64,000 nt of DNA. It comes from Oscarella lobularis (lineage: Eukaryota > Porifera > Homoscleromorpha > Homosclerophorida > Oscarellidae). Each line of letters opens with the position of its first letter. Position 1 is the first letter of the stretch. A program made the translations under genes and the position numbers. Under the pieces are notes generated by a model. The model saw only the letters and a list, made by a program, of their open reading frames with translations, searched no databases and had not been told where the DNA came from. This document shows, one piece after another, positions 48,866 through 62,700 of the stretch. Location of the stretch: NCBI RefSeq assembly GCF_947507565.1, contig NC_089176.1, positions 2,232,001 through 2,296,000 of the forward strand, written 5' to 3'.

Positions 48866-51800
48866 CTACCGAGATTTGTAGACAGACTGAAGGTCCAAGT
48901 AAGCCGTTTGGCACGACTCTTCCAAACAATCGCCTATTTTCCCTGATATAGGCTCCGAGGTCTCGTCATTGATCAGCAACGCATCATCCGGTTCAGACAG
49001 ACAAGTGGATATGGCACTAAACGAAGGCCGCTTGTGATAATCAGGATGCCTGTAAAAAAATAATAATGACAATAAACGAAAATAATAAATCTATTGTTGC
49101 GTGATCACCAGCACTCAATCATCAATTTATAAATAGCGTAAGGACAGCCAGGAGGTGGGGAAAGTCGATAGCCCATTTCCAAATTTTCAACAACCATTTT
49201 GTTTGATAAGCAGAGGTAGGGTTGTTCACCAACCGACCAGATTTCATATAAAACAACTCCGTAACTCCACACGTCGCTAGCCAACGAGTATGTGAAAAAT
49301 TTCAGAACCTAAATATACTGCACTGAGTTTAATTAGGCGAATTGGCATTGTTCTTTACTTCGGGAGCTGTCCACCTAATGGAGATTCGCCCCATGTAGCA
49401 GTTCTCTTCATCGAAATCCCTTGCCAATCCGAAATCAGCAATCTTACGTTTTCATTTTAGAATAGAACACCGCAGATCAAAAAGACTAACCTTGCAGACA
49501 AAATTTTTGCCCAATGAAACGTTTCTGGCGGCCAAGTCCTACAAAAATACCAACTGACCGAAAAACAACGCTGATGTTCTTACTCTGTGAATAAATGATA
49601 ATCCTGCCAAATAAGCCATTCCAGCTGCAATGTCACGAGACATCTGCAAAAACCGAGTGGCTAAGTTGGATTTGAGCGTAGTTTCGTCATATCTAATCAA
49701 TAGGGAGCGTTCAAATTTATCACTATTAAAAGTCACAAGCAACGAGGGTACCTTGTAGCTGACAAGAATTCTTTCAGGTCCCCTTTTGGCAAAATTTCCA
49801 CAACAACCATTATCTGAATAGCAGTAAATTCCAGTAATGAAATAACAATGAAACGGTCACATTACCGGGTTTGCACTTCCTAGCACAACTCCGTACATTT
49901 TGATGACGTTATTGTGCTCAAACTGGCTCATAATTGCTGCCTCGCGAAGAAACTTGACCCTGTTTTCTCTTGTCTCCGACTTCAATGTTTTCACCGCCAC
50001 GACGACGCTTGATCCTTCGTTCTTATTAATTAGAGAAACAATCTATATATGTATATAAGTCAGAAAAATTTTATTTTACCCTGGTCCAAATTCCCTTCTC
50101 AATCGTTCCAAATTGTCTAAAGAAAATTGAAAGAGAAAGCAAGAAACATAATAATTCGAGCTTACCCGGAACCCAAAAGCATTCCTAGATAAATATCAGA
50201 CCTTTTCAGCACACAAACCTTTGCTCTAGCGAGCTGGTCTGATATTGTCTCTTCCGTTTTTGCCGGCTCCCAAAAGGCGGACGTGGAAATCTACATTAGA
50301 AATTTACTTTAAATTCGTTTATTTTCTGATCTAATTCTGATACCGTAGTGAAGTTCGATTCAGTCTGGTCCAGAAGATGAAAATAGTGTTCACCTACCGC
50401 ATTGACTGCATCTAGCTGTCTATCATCGTCTCTGTTCTCAATACAATTCATTTCACAGTAGTAGACTTCGTGATTCGGAGGTGGAAGTGGCGGTGGTAGC
50501 AGCGACGGCGGCAAAGAATAGCTTACATTCCTCGTAGGAAATATCTTGCTTTCGTCAAAGGGAGAAGAGAACGCAGCTGGCATTGGTATTACTTCTTCTA
50601 CATGATAAAACAAGTTTACTGGTGGCAAAGGCAACAGAGTCTCGTTTGCCTACCACTTCTTCTGTTAGGTGACTCCGCTGGATCTCTTTTTTTCTTCCAA
50701 TAGAAGAAAAAACCGACGACTATCAGAACCAAAAAGCCTCCTATTCCCGTTGCAACAAGATAACCGTCGTCTAGAACTGACGAAGAGCTTCGGCTAGTGT
50801 CTATATAGTTTGTTATTACTGATATGGAAAGAAATTCCGAGTCGCCGCCAAAGCCAAACCTGTCGTCGGGTTTAGATTGAGAGCGGCAGACAAACGCATT
50901 GGCGAAGAACTTGGCGTTGTCATTACTGATGACAAAGAATTCGTTGCAAAACCTGTTGTTGGAGAGACAGCAGATGAATGTACTAGCGAAGAACTCAGTG
51001 CTATTATAGATGAGAAAGAGTTCGTTGCAGAACCCGTTGCGGTGACAGTAGGCGGAAGACAAATGTCACTAGGTGAGGATGACGCGTCTAAGAAAATAAA
51101 TCAGATCTGTAAGTGAATTAATGAATTCGCGTCGTTACTCTTATTGACACAGAGGCCAGATGACTGCTCCAGCATCGTCTCGCACGAAGAAGTGTTGAAA
51201 GAAAAGCAATCAGAAGATTTGATCCTATTGCAGTCAAAAGAAAAAACGCCTTCGCCGTTGCTGCATTCACAAACGCGTGAAAGAGCTGCACAGTTCAAAA
51301 GAAATAAAGTAAGGAGAGGAAGCGAACCTGTAGTACTACCTTTGGGTTTTGTGACAACGGCAGTGCTAAAATTGGACGTCAACCTCTTTGCTGGGTTCAA
51401 AACAGAAACAGAAATTTGGACAGTATGCATAGCCAAGGATGCCTCAGAAGACAGTTTCAGCTGATGTGGTAGAGTTGTGTCCTCCACGTGATAACAAGAC
51501 GAGATCGTTGTGTTTAGGCAGACGGCGCATGTATATATGGCGATGTCGTACAACGACTCGTTGAGAACAGTCGGCGGACCTGTCCATTGTATTGTCGCAT
51601 TTATCCCGTTGTAGTCAATTTCCGGCCGGAAACGTCCACTTGAAGAACCTACAACAGCATATTACTGGAATCCGAATTCTCATAAAGAGAAAAACACGAC
51701 ACGTTCTACAGTTGCTCTTACTGTTGCTTCCCGTGCGAACTCGTGTCCATTCACTAAATACAGCGCCACTTCCGGAGACATTTACCACGACACGATATAA

Positions 51801-53832
51801 GTATTCTAAATTTCGAGAATAAAGCACGCGCAAGGCAAACGTTCTCGTCGAATCACCCACCGGTAAATGCTTCGACGTCTGCGTCGGTGACGGTGTTGTC
51901 TTCTTCGTTCCCACTCGCCGGATTAATAGCCACCAACTGATCTTTGCATACAGGACCGCTCCAAGGAAAGTTGGGACATCCAGCAAAACTCACGTTTACA
52001 CTCTCCTCTCTCTTCTTCACCACATCAATAAGTGCCTCGTTCACGGAAAAATCTGCCAAGCAACCACCGTATCCGGTGACGTTCACGCCAAATCCCAAAG
52101 CCACTTCCACTGGAGTTGGCCTCGTCTCTAACAGATCGTATCGCGGCATTCCGCCAACATACACATTTTGAAAAATTTTCGAAGCAAACTTCGTGGCATT
52201 GACGATATGTGAAACTTCTTTGCTTTCTGCATTATGAACTCTCACAATGAAAGACTTTTTTGGTAAGTGAAAGACCAATTTCATGCCAAGAGCCGTCGCA
52301 CAGGACTAATTGGTTCACGTGAATAACATTGACTCGTTCTTCGTTTCCTCTATATGTCACATCAATTCCATCACGGCCACGCGTTTCAACAAATAGAAAG
52401 TCTTTGCTCGTATGTCCAAACGCGGCAAGGAGCAGTCCATTTGGCCAACTCGTTCGAATTCGAAAGCGGAACTGAAGTTCGTCGTTTATCTGAGACGAAG
52501 ATAAATTTAATTTCACGTAACCGGATCCGCGAAAATGCATCGCTTTTTCAACCGACGGTGGACAGCCGCCGTTCTCCTGAACAACATTAACGAGTCTTTT
52601 AATTTTCGATAAATCAAATTTTAGGGTGCTGCGATGCAGAAACATCACCCTTATGCAGCCAATAAATCCGATTGAGTCCGGAAGCGTCGGTAGACTGAAC
52701 TTCAGCGAGGCATTTTCAGGTAGTCCTCCAAGATAACTGTGATCAACAGTAATGACAGTCTCGCCGCCGTTCTTCTTTATGTCAGTATTCGTGAACAGCC
52801 TTTTGCTCCCATAATAAACGCGGAGTATAAGTTTCTGTTCCACAATCGTTTTTCTTGCTTCTACTCTGTAAAAGCGATTGTCGTTCCATTTTGTATAATA
52901 AGTTCTAATGCTTTGATGATCGTCGCCGTCACCTTTAACACCGAATTCGAGTTCACCTTTGATGAGTGCAAGATACGCATATGACGAGGAGTCTTTGCGG
53001 AATGCTGTAAATAACATTCCATCTGGATACGTAGTTCGGAAAAACAAATTTATGTGCTGAAATTTTTTGAGAATAAACTTATCTGGAGCAAGGAGAACGT
53101 AGCCAAAACCTTCAAATAGAAATCCCGGGACAGCACAGGGTTGGCTCATTGGAACATATCGCCTCTGAATAGTTTGGTGGTTAGCATCCAGACGGAGTTG
53201 AACAGATGAATTATCTACGTTGAGGAGAACCGGAGGAAGGATGATGGTATCGTTTAGACCTGTGCACATAGACGACATGTAAAACCACTGCATGCTTTCA
53301 ATTCTCACCTGCCACACATTCATAGGAAACATTCAGAGACATTTTGTCAGTGCAATTCGTTTCAAAAGTGACGTTGGACGCCACCAGTTGGCAGTAACGT
53401 CTGTACTGGCATGCCGTTCTAGCGACGTCAATAGCCGAACTAAAACAACGCGAAATGAACCCATCATGCATTTTAATAACTACGATATGAACACTTTGAC
53501 GATTTGCAGTGGCTTCCGTTAAACGTGCACGGTGACGTCTGGCAAGATAGTTTTGCTGATTTGATGTCTATCAGCTGGGCAGCACAGTCAATAAGACTAA
53601 ACGGCAAACTTAAAGAGGAACTGGGGTGGGGTGTGTGAAAACTAACATGACGGTACTGTTCTGTGAATTGCTCGACGCCGCCGCACTTTTCAGACAAGTG
53701 ATACTCGCAACTGCAAAAGATAAGACGCTAGGCTGCTAATGTGGACGGAACTACCATACACTCACCCATTGACAAAGTGATAAATAACGGTAGAGAAATG
53801 ATGGCGACGAGGGGAGACTCAAAGAGAGCCAT
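48866..53832 (-). CDS. Receptor tyrosine kinase, SUEL-lectin/LamG/FN3 type, copy 1
   Basis: Signal peptide MALFESPLVAIISLPLFITL at 53832. Exons to ~53.3 kb form a Gal-lectin/SUEL-like domain: ARTACQYRRYCQLVASNV and CTDKMSLNVSYECV. Two LamG domains follow (GFGYVLLAPDKF..., LPDSIGFIGCIRVMFL; FRGSGYVKLNLSSSQINDEL, VNVTGYGGCLADFSV). Then FN3 (INATIQWTGPPTVL), a Cys-rich stalk (VCECSNGEGVFSFDC) and a membrane span (LVATGIGGFLVLIVVGFFFYW). The juxtamembrane has SLLPPPLPPPN, an SH3/WW ligand. Kinase: QFGTIEKGIW, VAVKTLKSETRENRVKFLRE, HNNVIKMYGVV, HRDLAARNVSL, ADFGLARDF, RWTAPEV, SDVWSYGVVLYEIWSVGE. It ends YLDLQSVYKSR. All catalytic motifs are present. First of three tandem copies. Ligand unknown, glycans likely. 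Confidence 0.87.
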
Positions 53833-54419
53833 CTCTCCAACAAAATCTTAACTAGTAGTCGGGTCGTCGCCTTCGCCTTCACGACCAGACGTCAGACAAG
53901 AACCTGAAGAAACAGTCGTGTGGGTAGCAGTGCGCCTATGGACGAACAGGATGTGGCTTACTTAGGTTTAGGTAATATATGTGGAGGCCTAGTGACATCG
54001 ACCAGAAGTCTTTGACCAGGCGCTTTTGGTCGCCGTCGTCCTGAGTCTAAGTTGACCTCTTTCAATGTCGAGGACTTGTCCTTAGCGTTATGAGTATTCC
54101 TCCGGTCCCTGCTACTGCTAGATCAATGGGATTAACAGGCGGTCTAGGCAACAGTTTGATGCTCAATGACGCGCGCAATCTCATCTCTATTTGATCCTTT
54201 CAAGCCGTTGCTCTGCTTGGGGCTTGGGGGGGGGGGGGGGGGGGGTTAATAACTAGAAAGCCTTGAGATCAAAGGAGAAGGCCTGGTACGCGAGGGAGGT
54301 GACGCCAGCGAGGCTAGCCTCGCGGGGAGAAGAGAAAAGGGCTTGGCCCACGAGAGGCTATATAGATTATTCGAATCTCTAAGCAACAAAGAACTAAAGG
54401 ACAGAAAGAGAGTTTTCTT
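53833..54419. other. Spacer between LamG receptor copies 1 and 2, with G run
   Basis: About 590 bases, no gene. A run of 20 G lies at 54226-54245. Confidence 0.6.
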
Positions 54420-57400
54420 CTACTGAGATCTGTAGGTGGACTGAAGGTTCAAGTATGTCGTTTGGCTCGAATCTTCCAAACAATCGCCTATTTTTCCTGA
54501 TATAGGCTCCAAGGTCTCCTCGTTGATCAGCAACGCGTCATCCGGCTCTGACAGACGAGTGGATATAGCACCAAAAGCAGGCCGCTTGTGATAATCAGGA
54601 TTCCTGTAAAAAAATAAAATATATACAGAATAAACCTAACTGCGTGATTACCAGCACTCGATCATCAATTCATAAATAGCGTAAGGACAGCCGGGAGGTG
54701 GAGGAAGTCGAAAGCCCATTTCCACATTTTCAACGACCATCTTGTTTGGTAAGTAGCCGTACGGTCGTTCACCAACCGACCAGATTTCATAGAGAACAAC
54801 TCCGTAACTCCAGACGTCGCTAGCCAACGAGTATTTGAAGAAGCTCAGAGCCTAACAATCAATAGGTTTAATGAAGTCAATAAAGGTTGATCTCTACTTC
54901 GAGAGCTGTCCATCTAATCGGAATGTGTCCCTTCTGAGATTGAATGTAGCAGTTCTTTTCGTCTAAATCTCTGGCCAGTCCAAAATCGGCAATCTTACGT
55001 TTTCATCTTAGAATAGAACACTGCAGATAAAAAAAGGCCAACCTTGCAGACGAGATTTTTGTCTAATAAGACGTTTCTAGCCGCCAAGTCCTACACAACA
55101 TACGTATATATAAAGTACAGAAAACACAGATAATATTCTTACTCGGTGAATAAATGATAATCCTGCCAAATACGTCATTCCAGCTGCAACGTCACGAGAC
55201 ATCTGCAAAAGCCGAGCGGCAAAATCGGATGTAAGCGCAGCTTTGTCATATCTAATCATTGAGGAGCGTTTAAATCTATTCATTATAACGTCACAAGCAA
55301 CAAGGATACCTTGTAGTTGACAAGAATTCTTTCAGATCTCCCTTTGGCAAAATTTCCACAACGATCATCATCTGAATAGTAGTAAACTCCAGTAATGGAA
55401 TAACAATGAAGCGGTCACATTACCGGGTTTCCACTTAGTACGACTCCGTACATTTTGCTGACGTTATTGTGCTTAAACTGGCTCATAATTGCAGCCTCGC
55501 GAAGAAACTTTATCCTGTTCTCTTCCGTCTCCGACTTCAATTTTTTCACCGCTACGACAACGCTTGATCCATCGTCCTAATTACAATTTATAAATAAATT
55601 ATCAGTCAAAATAGTCTTTTTGCTTTACCTTGTTCCAAATTCCCTTCTCAACCGTCCCAAATTGACTAAAGGGAATTGAGAGAGAAATCAAGACACAAGA
55701 AAAAAATCCGAGCTTACCCGGAACCCAAAACCATTTCTAGTTGAATATTGGACCTTTTTACCACACGAACTTTTGCTCCAGCGAGCTGGTCATATAACGT
55801 CTCTTCCGTTTTAGCCGGCTCCCAAAAGACTGAAGTGGAAACCTAAATTTCAAAGTTATCAAATTCGATTCGTTTCTGATCCAATGCTGATACCGTAGTG
55901 AAGCTCGGTTCAGTCTGGCGCGGAACAGGACCTAAGTAGTCGTTTTCAGTATTTGCTGTGGTAATTCGCAGTGCGCCACTACAGTTCATATCCACGGTTA
56001 ACGATTTCCTAAAGTGTTCACTTTCTGGATTGACGGCATTTAGTGGAGTATCGTCGCTCATTTCGGTGCAATCAATTTTGCAGTCGCGGACGTCTTGATT
56101 CGGCGGGGGAAGCAGCGGCGGCGGCGGCAAACATTCATTGATAGTAGCGTACAACTCACCTTGGCCAAAAGGAGAAGAGAACCTAGGTTCCATTTCCACT
56201 TCTAAATGATAAACAATACAGGCGAAAAAAGCCAGAAGAGTCCTGTTTGCTTCAATGGCGTTGCTAGTTTTCTTTTTTTCTTCCAATAGAAGAAAAAACC
56301 GACGAATATGATAACCAAAAAGCCTCCTATTCCAATTACAACAATATGAGCGTCGTCAAGTGCTGCATGCCGAAAAGATAGCTCGTTATTACTGATACGA
56401 CAAGAAATTCGTTGCAATACCTGTCGTCGGGGAGACAGTGGGCGAAGGACAAATGTCACCATACGAGGATGACGCGGCTAAAAATAAATCACATCTGTGT
56501 GAAGTTGCGTCGTTACTGTACTCTTACAGCTACTAGTAGATGACCACTCTAGCACTGTCGAGCACCAAGAAGTGTTGAAAGAAAAGCAACCGGAATATTC
56601 TGTCTCGTTGTAAACAAAAGAAAAAGCACACTCATTTTCGTCTTTGCTGCATTCACAAGCGTGCGAATGAGCTAAACAGATCAAAAGTAAAGTAAAAGAG
56701 GAAAGAAAAACTGTACGGCACCTTTTGGTTTCGGCGTGACAACGGGATTGCTAAAGTTTGATATTAGCCTTTTTGCTTGGCTCAAAACAGAAGCAGTAAT
56801 TTTGACAGTATACATAGTCGAGGATGCCACAGGAGACAGTCGATATGGTAAAGTTGCGTTCTCTTTCTTCCAGTGACAACAGGACGAGATTGTTGTGTTT
56901 GAGCAGACCGCGCAAGAGTATATGTCGATGTCGTACGACTCGTCCTTGAGAACAGTCGGCGGACCTGTCCATTGTATTGTCGCCTTCATCCCCTCATAGT
57001 CAATTTCTGGTAGGAAACGTCCAACTGAAGAACCTACAAGAGCATTCTTTAATTTAAGGTTTCAAAAAAAGAGAGAAAACGACAGACTCCACATTTGCTC
57101 TTACTGTCGTCTCCCGTGCGAACACTTATCCATTCGCTAAAAAGAACGCCACCGCCGGAAACCTTAACCCCAACACGATATAAGTATTCTAAGATTTCAA
57201 GAGTAAAGAACAAGTAAGGCAAACGTTTTGTCTCATCACCTACCGGTAAATGTTTCGACGTCTGCGTCAGTGCTAGCTCCTTTGCTCGCCGAACTAATGT
57301 TCACCAACTGATCTTCACATACTGGACCGTTCCAAGGAAAGTTGGGACATCCAGCAAAACTCACGTTTGCACTCCTCTCTCTCTTCTTCACGACATCAAT

Positions 57401-59175
57401 AAGTATTTCGTTCATGGAAAAATTGCCAAGCAACCACCGTATCCGGTGACGTTCACGCCGACTCCAAAAGCCACTTCGACTGGAGTTGGCTTCGTCTCTG
57501 ATAGATTGTATTGCGGCAGTCCACCAACAAACACATTCTGCAAAATTTCCGAAGCGAACTCTTTGACATTGATAAAATGAGCAACTTCGTCTTCTGCGTT
57601 GTCAACTCTTAAAATAATTAACCTGTCGGTAATTGAAAGACCGATTTCATGCCATGAGCCGTCGCACAAGATACATCGGTTTACACGAATAACATTGACT
57701 CGTTCTTCGTTCGTTCTGTATCTCACATTGATTCCACCACGGCCGCGCGTTTCAACGAAAAGAAAGTCTCTGCTCATGTCTCCAAATGCGGCGAGGAGCA
57801 ATCCATTTGGCCAACTCGTTCGAATTCGAAAGCGGAACTGAAGTTCATCGTTTATCTGAGACGAAGATAAATTTAATTTCACGTAACCGGATCCGCGAAA
57901 ATGCATCGCTTTTTCAACCGACGGTGGACAGCCGCCGTTCTCCTGAACAACATTAACGAGTCTTCCAATTTTCGATGAATCAAATTCATCGGTGCTGCGG
58001 TACAGGAACATCACCCTTATGCAGCCAATAAATCCGATTGAGTCTGGAAGCAGTCTCAATGGACTGGAATACGTGGGTAGTCCTCCAACATAACTGTTAT
58101 CAACAACAACAGTAACAGTCTCGCCTTTCTTCTTCAAAGGTTTAACATGTTCGAACAGCTCTTCGCTGCCATACCAAACGCGGAGTACAAGTTTTTCTTT
58201 CTTACTTGTCCTTGCTTCTACTCTGTAAAAGCGATTGTCGTCCCATCTTTTATGAGTTCTTATGCTTTGATAATCATCGCCGTCACCTTTAACACGGAAT
58301 TCGAGTTCACCTTGGATGAGTGTAAGATACACATATGACGACAAGTCATTTCGGAATGCTGCAAATAGTATTCCATCTGGATTTGTCGTTCGGAAAAACA
58401 AACTTATGTGCTGAAGCTTTTCACCAATAAACTGATCTGGAGCAAGGAGAACGTAGCCAAAACCTTCAAATAGAAATCCCGGAACAGCACAGGATTGGCT
58501 CATAGGAACAGATCGTCTCTGAATCGTTTGGTTGTTAGCATCCAGACGGAGTTGAACGGACGACTCGTCCACGCTAAGGAGGACCGGAGGAAGGATGGTA
58601 TCGTTTAGACCTGTGCAGATACACGACATGTAAAACCACTGCACGCTATCAATTCTCACCTGCCACACATTCATATGAAATATTCAGAGACAATGCTCCG
58701 GTGCAATTCGAATCAAAAGTGACGTTGGACGCCACCAGTTGGCAGTAACGTCTGTACTGGCACGCCGTCTTGACGACGTCAATAGCCAAACTAAAACAAC
58801 GCGAAATGAACCCACCATGCATTCTAATAATTACGATATTAACACTTTGACGATCCGCAGTGGCTTCCGCAAAACGCCGACGGCGCCATCTGGCAAGCTA
58901 GTACGGCCGATTTGATGACTACCAGCTGGTTAGCACAATCAATAACACTAAATAGCTATTAAAAAGAGAGGAACGGAGCTATGTGGAAGCTAACGCCACG
59001 GTATCGTCCAGAGAATCGCTCAACGCCGTCGCTCTTTTCAGACAAGTGACGCCCGCAACTGCAAAAGATAAGACGCTACTAGTGTCGATTGGACGATCAC
59101 ACACTCACCCATTGACAAAATAAGAAATAAAGGTAGAGAAATGATGACGACGAGAGGAGCTTTTAAACGAGACAT
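54420..59175 (-). CDS. Receptor tyrosine kinase, SUEL-lectin/LamG/FN3 type, copy 2
   Basis: Start MSRLKAPLVVIISLPLFLIL at 59175. Same order as its neighbour: lectin-like exons (to ~58.7 kb), a large exon with both LamG domains (58635-57430: GFGYVLLAPDQFIGEK, LPDSIGFIGCIRVMFL, GSGYVKLNLSSSQINDEL, VNVTGYGGCLA), FN3 (MKATIQWTGPPTVLKDES), a Cys-rich stalk (HACECSKDENECAFSF), and a span HIVVIGIGGFLVIIFVGFFF. The juxtamembrane has PPPLLPPPNQ. Kinase: QFGTVEKGIWNK, VAVKKLKSETEENRIKFLRE, DLAARNVLLDKNLVC, ADFGLARDLDEKNCY, with a slightly longer activation loop (IQSQKGHIPIRWTALEV; APE reads ALE). It ends YLNLQSTYRSQ at 54420. Predicted active, though the ALE change deserves note. Confidence 0.87.
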
Positions 59176-59726
59176 TTCTCAACGAAATCTCTGGTCGCCT
59201 TCACGACCAGACGTCAGGTGAGAAGGTATAGAGTGTAAGACGAGGCAGCCGGCCGTACGGGTGGTGAGTAGGCCTACTGAGGACGAACAGGATGCCGCTT
59301 ACTTATTCTTGGGAGGCCTGGTGACGAAGTCCTACCTGGGGCTGTGAAGATTGAGTCTCCTCCTCCTCTTCGTCTGAGTTGACGTTTTTCAAGGCAACGA
59401 ACGGCGACTTTGAGTCGAGAATTTATCCTTATCGTTACGAGTATTTCCCCTGAGTATTTAGAGTCACCGTTGCTACGGCGGTCCGGGGGAGAGAACTGTT
59501 CGTTGATGCGGTCTCATTAATTTGATCATTTCAAGCCGTCTTCTGTCAGAGAAGAACGAAATGAGACAGCCATTGACGCAGCAGGCTATATTTTGGCCGT
59601 AAATTCGAGGGATGCGCTGCAACGAGAAAGCCCGGATGCGAGCGATAGTTTTCAATCTCTACAATCCGTGCTCTAACAAACAAAGAAGAACTAAGGCACA
59701 AAAAGGTTTACAGAAGTGATTTCTTT
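59176..59726. other. Spacer between LamG receptor copies 2 and 3
   Basis: About 550 bases; no gene. It shares short segments with the spacer at 53.8-54.4 kb, in keeping with tandem duplication. Confidence 0.45.
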
Positions 59727-62700
59727 CTATTGAGATTGGTAGACGTACTGAAGGTCCAAGTAAGCCGGTTGGCATGAATCTTCCAAACAATCGCCTATTT
59801 CTCCTGATATAGACTCCGAGGTCTCCTTGTTGATCAACAACGCATCATCCGGCTCTGACAGACGAGTAGATATGACGCTGAAAGAAGGCCGTTTGTGATA
59901 ATCAGGATGCCTGTAAAAAATGAAAATGACATAATATAAATAAACCAACTGTCAACAGCGTGTTATTGTACCAGCACTCAATCATCAATTCATAAATTGC
60001 GTAAGGACATCCAGGAGGTGCAGGAAGTCGATAGCCCATTTCCACATTTTCAACAACCATTTTGTTTGATAAGCAGTCGTAGGGTCGTTCACCAAGAGAC
60101 CAGATTTCATATAAAACGACTCCATAACTCCACAAGTCGCTAGCCAACGAATATTTGAAAAATTTCAGAACCTAAATATACTGTAGTAAGTTAATTAGGT
60201 CAATTGACATTGTTTTTACTTCGGGTGCTGTCCATCTAATCGAGATTTGCCCCATGTAGTAGTTCTCTTCATTGAAATCTCTTGCCAATGCGAAATCGGC
60301 AATCTTACGTTTTTGTCTTAGAATAGAACACTGCAAATAGAAAACGACTAACTTTGCAGACGAGATTTTCGTCCAATAATACGTTTCTGGCCGCCAAGTC
60401 CTACCATAAAAATGCCAACAAACCGAAAAACAACGCAACTATTTTTACTCTGTGAATAAATGATGATCCTGCCAAATAAGCCATTCCATCTGCAATGCCA
60501 CGAGACATCTGCAAAAAGGAAGCGGCCAAATTGGATTCGAGCGCGGTTTTGTCACATCTAATCAATGAGTTCAAATCTATCGTCACAATCAACGAGGGTA
60601 CCTTGTAGCTGACAAGAATTGTTTCAGGTCTCCTTTTGGCAACATTTCCACGACAATCATCATCTGAATAGTAAATTCCAGTAATGGAATAACAATGAAA
60701 CGGCCACATTACCGGGTTTGCACTTAGCACGACTCCGTACATTTTGATGACGTTATTGTGCTTAAACTGGTTGATAATTGCTGCCTCGCGAAGGAACTTA
60801 ACCCTGTTCTCTCCCTTCTCCGACTTCAAGGTTTTCACCGCCACGACGACGCTTGATCCCTCGTCCTTATTGAAACAAAAATTCTCTATATAAATTAAAT
60901 AGAAAATCTTTTAATTTCACCCTTGTCCAAATTCCCTTCTCAATCGTTTTAAATTGCCTAAAGAAAATTGAGAGGGAAAGCAATACACATAAAAATTCGA
61001 GCTTACCCGGAATCCAAAATCATTCCTAGATAAATATCAGACCTCTTCAGCAAAGGAACTTTTGCTCTAGCGAGCTGATTGCGTAATGCCGCCTCCGTTT
61101 TAGCTGGCTCCCAAAAGACTGAAATGGAAGCCTAAATTAAATAATTAATACCAAATTCGTTTATTTCCTGATCCAAGCTTGATACTGTAGTAACGTTTGG
61201 TCCAGTCTGGCGCAGTAGATGATAAACATGTTCATCTTCTGGATTGACTGCATCTAGTGGTGTGTCAGTTCTCTTTTTGATGCAATCAGTTTCGTTGTAG
61301 CAGACTCTTTGATTCGGCGGTGGAAGTGGCGGAGGTGGCAGCTGCGGCAAAGAATAACATTCATTGAAAGTAGAGAGTATCATGTTTTCGCCAGAAGAAG
61401 AAGAGCAAACAGCCGTCATTTGCACCACTAATTAATAAAACAATATATCGTTGAAAAAAAGGCAAGGATACTTGCTTTCGTACCATTTCTGTTAAATGAC
61501 GTTGCTGATTTTCTTTTTTTCTTCCAAAAAAAGAATAAAAGAGCGGCTAGTACAATGGCAAAAGCGCATCCTATTCCCGTCCCAACAAGATTAGCGTAGT
61601 CTTGTACTGGTGAAGTACTAGTTTCTATATAGTTCTTTATTACATACATGTGAAAGGAATTCAATGTTTAATTAACCTGTCGGCGTTGTTGTTGACGAGT
61701 TTTCTGTCGTATAAGCGTCGTCTTGTACTGGTGAAGAACTAGTTTCTATATAGTTCTTTATTACATACATGTGAAAGGAATTCAATGTTTAATTAACCTG
61801 TCGGCGTTGTTGTTGACGAGTTTTCTGTCGTATAAGCGTCGTCTTGTACTGGTGAAGAACTAGTTTCTATATAGTTCTTTATTACATACACGTGAAAGGA
61901 ATTCAATGCTTAATTAACCTGTCGGCGTTGTTGTTGATGACAAAGAGTTCTCTGTCGTTGGGGAGACAGTAGAAGGCGGAGGCTGACAAATGAGACTTAT
62001 ATTATATGAGGATGACGCGGCTAGAAATAAATCAGATCCGTAATGAGTGAATAGAGTTGCGTCATTACTCTTTCTAGAACAGAAGTTAGATGACAATTCC
62101 AGAATTCTCTGGATGGCTTCAGGTTTTGTTGGGCACCAAGAAGTGTTAAAAGAAAAGCAACTGGAATGTTCTTTCTCGTTGTAATCGCACTCGTTTTTGT
62201 ATTCACCAACGTTCGAATTAGCTAAACAGTTCAAAAAAGTAAAGTTAAAAGAAAAGCAAAACTACAAATTGTACGACACCTTCAGATTTCCGCGTGACAA
62301 CAGGAGTGCTGAAGTTTGACATTAGTCTTTTCGCTCGGTTGAAAACAGAAGCAGAAATGTTGACAGTATACATAGTCGAGGCTGCCACAGGAGAGTGTAG
62401 ATATGGTAAAGCTGCGTTCTCTTTCTTCCAGTGATAACAGGTCGAGATCGTTGGTTGTAGGCAAACCGTGCATGTGTATGCGTATATGTCAATATCGTAC
62501 GACTCGTCGTCTTTGAGAACAGTTGGTGGACCTACCCATTGTATTGTCGCGTTCATTCCGTCGTAGTCAATTTCTGGTTGGAAACGTCCACTTGAGGAAC
62601 CTGCAACAGCATTCAACAAGCTCTCAAAGAATCAAAGAAGAGAAATTATATACACAACACTGTCCCACTAATTATAACCCACTCTATATTTACGTAATGA

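Noticed and set aside
54226-54245. Run of 20 G as possible G-quadruplex signal
   Set aside because: A plain homopolymer between duplicated genes; no other G-tracts or gene context to support a function.
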